A DNA stretch of 64,000 bases from Plasmodiophora brassicae. Lineage: Eukaryota > Endomyxa > Phytomyxea > Plasmodiophorida > Plasmodiophoridae. The notes beneath the pieces were generated by a model that was not told the DNA's origin, made no database searches, and saw only the letters and a program-made list of their open reading frames with translations. The stretch is taken from contig JASFAU010000015.1 of assembly GCA_039704465.1 (NCBI GenBank), forward strand, positions 186,001 to 250,000. Direction: 5' to 3'. Both the position numbers and the translations under genes were made by a program. Positions 60,935 to 64,000 of the stretch are shown piece after piece. Numbering within the stretch: the first letter of the stretch is position 1; each line of letters begins with the position of its first letter.

Positions 60935-63900
60935 ATGGACGGCGGCGCCGGCGCGCGCGATGATGACGCCGAGGAGGTCGAGGTGTTCGCCGATCGTGGC
61001 CATCTGTACGCCGCTGGCATTGTCGACCGGCGGGCGCCGAATCGCACGGAATGGCGCATGCGAGGACGGGTACGACGATGCTCTGCGACGTGTGGGTCTC
61101 CGCCTGATCCGCTCGCAACAGATGCGAACCGTCAGCGTTGCTCTTGTGATGTGCCTGAACATTGGCGTGGATCCGCCCGATGTCATTCGGGCGCAGCCGT
61201 GCGCCCGCTTGGAATGCTGGGTGGATCCGTTGACGTTACCAGCGCAGAAAGCGCTGAGCACGATCGGGAACCGGCTGCAGAACCAGTATGAGCGGTGGCA
61301 GCCTCGTGCCCGGTACGTGCAGAGTCTAGACCAGACCGTGGAGGACGTCCGCAAGCTGTGCATCTCGTTGCGGCGCTCGTCGAAACATGAGCGAATCCTG
61401 TTCCACTATAATGGCCACGGGGTACCACGGCCGACGACCAACGGCGAAATCTGGGTCTTCAACAAGGTACAACGCGCCTGCGCTACTTCTGAAGACTGCC
61501 TGATGATGCCGTTTAGAACTATACGCAGTACATACCGCTGTCCATCTTCGACCTCCATTCGTGGCTCTCCTCGCCATCCATCTACGTCTTCGACTGCTCC
61601 GCTGCTGGGATCATAGCGTCTGCGTTCGCTCAGATCGCTGCACAACAACGGGATGAATCAGGCCCGTCGTCTACCGATATCATTCTTCTCGCGGCCTGTC
61701 TGTTGATCTATTGTTACCTTCTATAACCTGTCCCTTACGAAAGCAAGCAGGCTCTGCGAACGATGTTCTCCCCATGGGTTCGGGCCTTGGTGTGGCCGAC
61801 GTCTTCACGTCCTGTCTGACAACACCAATCCGAATGGCGCTCCGCTGGTTTGTCACGAGATCGGGCACGTTCTTGCGGAACATCACGCCTGATGACATTG
61901 ACATGCTGCCCGGGAAACCGAACGATCGCAAGAGTCCCTGCGGCGAACTGAACTGGATATTCACCGCAGTCACTGACAGTAAGATGATCAGGGGCATCAT
62001 GCCTTGCTGTTGAATAATAATGGAGTGTCGATGCAGCGATAGCATGGAACACGCTACCGTGCGCGTTATTCCAACGTATGTTTCGGCAGGACCTGCTGGT
62101 CGCAAGCCTGTTTCGAAATTACTTGTTGGCCGAACGCATAATGCGCTCTCTTCGATGTACGCCCGTCTCACTTCCACCCCTGCCGTCAACATGTTTGCAT
62201 CCGATGTGGAATGCATGGGATTTCGCAGCGGAAGCCGCTCTCGCCCAGCTTGAAAAGTACGTTGCAGATCCGGATAACGTCACATTCCAAGTAAGTGGCG
62301 AGGTCCAGATTGAAGTTCGAGGGTCTCATTGCAGTTTAGCCTAGCTCCTTCTTTACAGAGCAGTTAACGGCTTTCGAAGTTTGGCTCGAGTTTGGCAGCG
62401 AGTCAAAGCGCCCGATGGAGCTTCCCGTTGTCCTACAGGTCCCATGGGATTGCACATTGCACGACCTGTTACGATGTCTCACACCATTGCCTACAGGTAC
62501 TGTTGAGCCAGGCGCACAGGTTGAGGGCACTGCAACTGCTCGCCACGTTTATCGATCTCGGGCCTTGGGCAGTCAATTTGGTATTGTGCAGCTGTAACTT
62601 GGGATGACCCAAATTGTATTCATTGTAAGCGAATAATAGGCGCTGTCCGTTGGTATATTCCCGTACGTCTTGAAGCTGCTGCAGAGCCCAACTACAGAGC
62701 TTCGTCACGTTTTGATCTTCATCTGGACCAAGATCATCGCTTTTGATCAGGTTTGGCACGAGGCGACCTATCTATCATGCGAATACCTGAACGCGTTTCC
62801 ATAGTCCTGTCAGAGGGAACTGGTCAAGGATCAGTATCATTTGTACTTCTTGAAACATATTTCCCCGACGTCGTCTCCTGTTTTCCTGCAGCGGCTGATG
62901 TCCCTGTTTGTCGTCTCGGGAATCTGCGACAGGTTTAGCCAGGGCCAACACGCAATCCTAACTGCTGGCGGGCTCGGCGCCCTTGCCGGATGTATGACGG
63001 ACACCACTCCCCTGACAAGGGTTCTTGTCCTGGTGTGCTGTGCTAAGCTTTGGGAGCGTTATGAACCTGCACGCGAGGCTGCCCTTCGACAGCTGGTTAC
63101 CCCACATTCTCCACTCAACGTGGTCGATTACGTTGTATCAATTGCCCAGCAAGATGGTGTTCCCCAAGTTCGTGCAGCCGCCGCCTATGCCTTGGGCACC
63201 TTCATCGTCGCATCCACCGAAACCAACGCGTCGACCCGAGCACCAGCCGAAGGCAATAAGGTTCGTAGTCGTTAGACGGTCGCCGTCTTGCTGTTGATTC
63301 GTGGGTCTAGACGGCTCTGTTGCACCTTGGCATTGTCCGGCGACTCTGCACGTTGGCGACTGACGGGTCTGGCCTGGTTCGTGCGGAGCTCGTGCACACC
63401 ATTCAGGCACTAATCGGCGGCCAGCGGGTCCGTCACATCTGGGTTCACTCTGCTGGGCACCTCTGACCACGTTTCCAGGAGGCGTTTGCTGATATTGCCG
63501 CCATGATTCCATATGCAGATATGACTCGGCCGTTTCCTGATGAGAACGTTTCGTCAAACGTTCTCAACGGTATATTGTTGCCCCATTTTCATATTTCAAG
63601 CTCCTCTCATTGTTGTGCCAGAGAGTCGCGTGTTCATATGGAAAATCGTCCTGATGCTGTGCCGGGATCCATTGCCGCGAGTCGCCCAAATCGCTCTTAC
63701 GTTGCACAAACTGTTGTGCCCGTACCGCCTTGTTCGTTCAGCATCGGGGCAAGTCAGTTTGTCGTTCATCTTTAATGCTGTAAACGGATTGCGTATGATA
63801 TGATGTTAGGCCATTAACGCGTCGGCTGCACATGACGCTCCCGAGCACGGCGCCTCCATTCCCCGCATCAAGTCTGATTCGTCGTTCCTGCATATGCATG

Positions 63901-64000
63901 AGCCTGCAAGCACGACTATCGAGCACAGGTCTACGTTTTACGACTTTACCTGTGACCTGTTCTCTCGGGGATCGGAAGGCGGCCTGGGGCCGTCGTTCGA
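60935..64000 (+). CDS. RPTOR: TORC1 scaffold Raptor, 5' part only
   Basis: Exon 1 starts at 60935 ([16 protein letters not shown]) and splices at 61070-61121 into '[20 protein letters not shown]'. The caspase-like N-terminal domain is very clear: '[17 protein letters not shown]', '[15 protein letters not shown]', '[19 protein letters not shown]', '[16 protein letters not shown]' and 'VFDCSAAGI'. It continues with '[17 protein letters not shown]', '[13 protein letters not shown]' and '[20 protein letters not shown]'. The HEAT region begins at '[20 protein letters not shown]' and '[13 protein letters not shown]'. The last visible part is '[13 protein letters not shown]'; the WD40 end lies beyond the window. 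Raptor presents substrates to TOR and docks Rag GTPases. More than eight short introns are present. Confidence 0.95.

Noticed and set aside
53505..60935. SEH1 and Raptor as a functional TORC1 gene cluster
   Set aside because: They are separated by six unrelated genes on mixed strands, so proximity is most likely chance.
1..64000. Bacterial operon or prophage organisation
   Set aside because: Genes carry spliceosomal introns and core eukaryotic functions; no Shine-Dalgarno-linked gene strings were seen.

Overview
The window is nuclear DNA of a gene-dense, GC-rich microbial eukaryote. Genes lie on both strands and are split by many very short GT-AG introns. About thirty introns could be phased by eye; they measure roughly 37-63 nt, and several show a CTAAC- or CTGAC-like branch site. 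Core eukaryotic genes include Raptor, DPH2, FCF1, SEH1, RPB5, plastin/fimbrin and CCDC174. They sit among secreted and GPI-anchored proteins, a GH18 chitinase, a Zn(II)2Cys6 protein and duplicated signalling genes. This mix would fit a chitin-walled protist such as a plasmodiophorid (Rhizaria, Phytomyxea). That taxonomic guess is inference only; a fungus-like or other protist is not excluded.

Layout. 1-6.1 kb: a decayed paralogue with a tandemly duplicated 3' end, its intact relative (a secreted protein with three C-terminal membrane segments), and a signal-peptide protein with about seven membrane segments. 6.1-15.4 kb: transposon territory. A 5.3-kb chromodomain Ty3/gypsy element with identical 197-bp LTRs sits inside an older, decayed gypsy element. 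It is followed by a foldback repeat and gag remnants on the minus strand. 15.9-24.9 kb: an organelle-type Der/EngA GTPase, two tail-to-tail myristoylation-type AGC kinases, a mucin-like secreted protein, and a CUE-DUF1771-Smr protein. 25-28.5 kb: a broken PP2C copy and repeat remnants. 28.6-36.9 kb: CCDC174-like gene, two tandem cyclic-nucleotide-gated K+ channels, a PP2C phosphatase and FCF1. 36.9-44.3 kb: a GPI-type protein, plastin, an unresolved gene, the second seven-membrane-segment protein and a DDE transposase relic. 44.7-50.7 kb: two glycosyltransferases, a second PP2C and two small secreted proteins. 50.8-64 kb: RMND1/DUF155, SEH1, a UPF0324-type membrane protein, chitinase, Zn2Cys6 factor, RPB5, a RING protein, DPH2 and the first part of Raptor, which runs off the window.

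How it fits together. Signalling is the recurring theme: AGC kinases, PP2C phosphatases, cNMP-gated channels, putative 7TM receptors, and the TORC1 scaffold Raptor near the GATOR2/nucleoporin subunit SEH1. Most signalling families appear as local pairs. Inverted duplication is the dominant rearrangement, seen in the kinases, the PP2C genes, the foldback repeat, the transposase relic and the gag remnants. There is no sign of operons, CRISPR arrays or bacterial organisation. No tRNA or rRNA gene was recognised.
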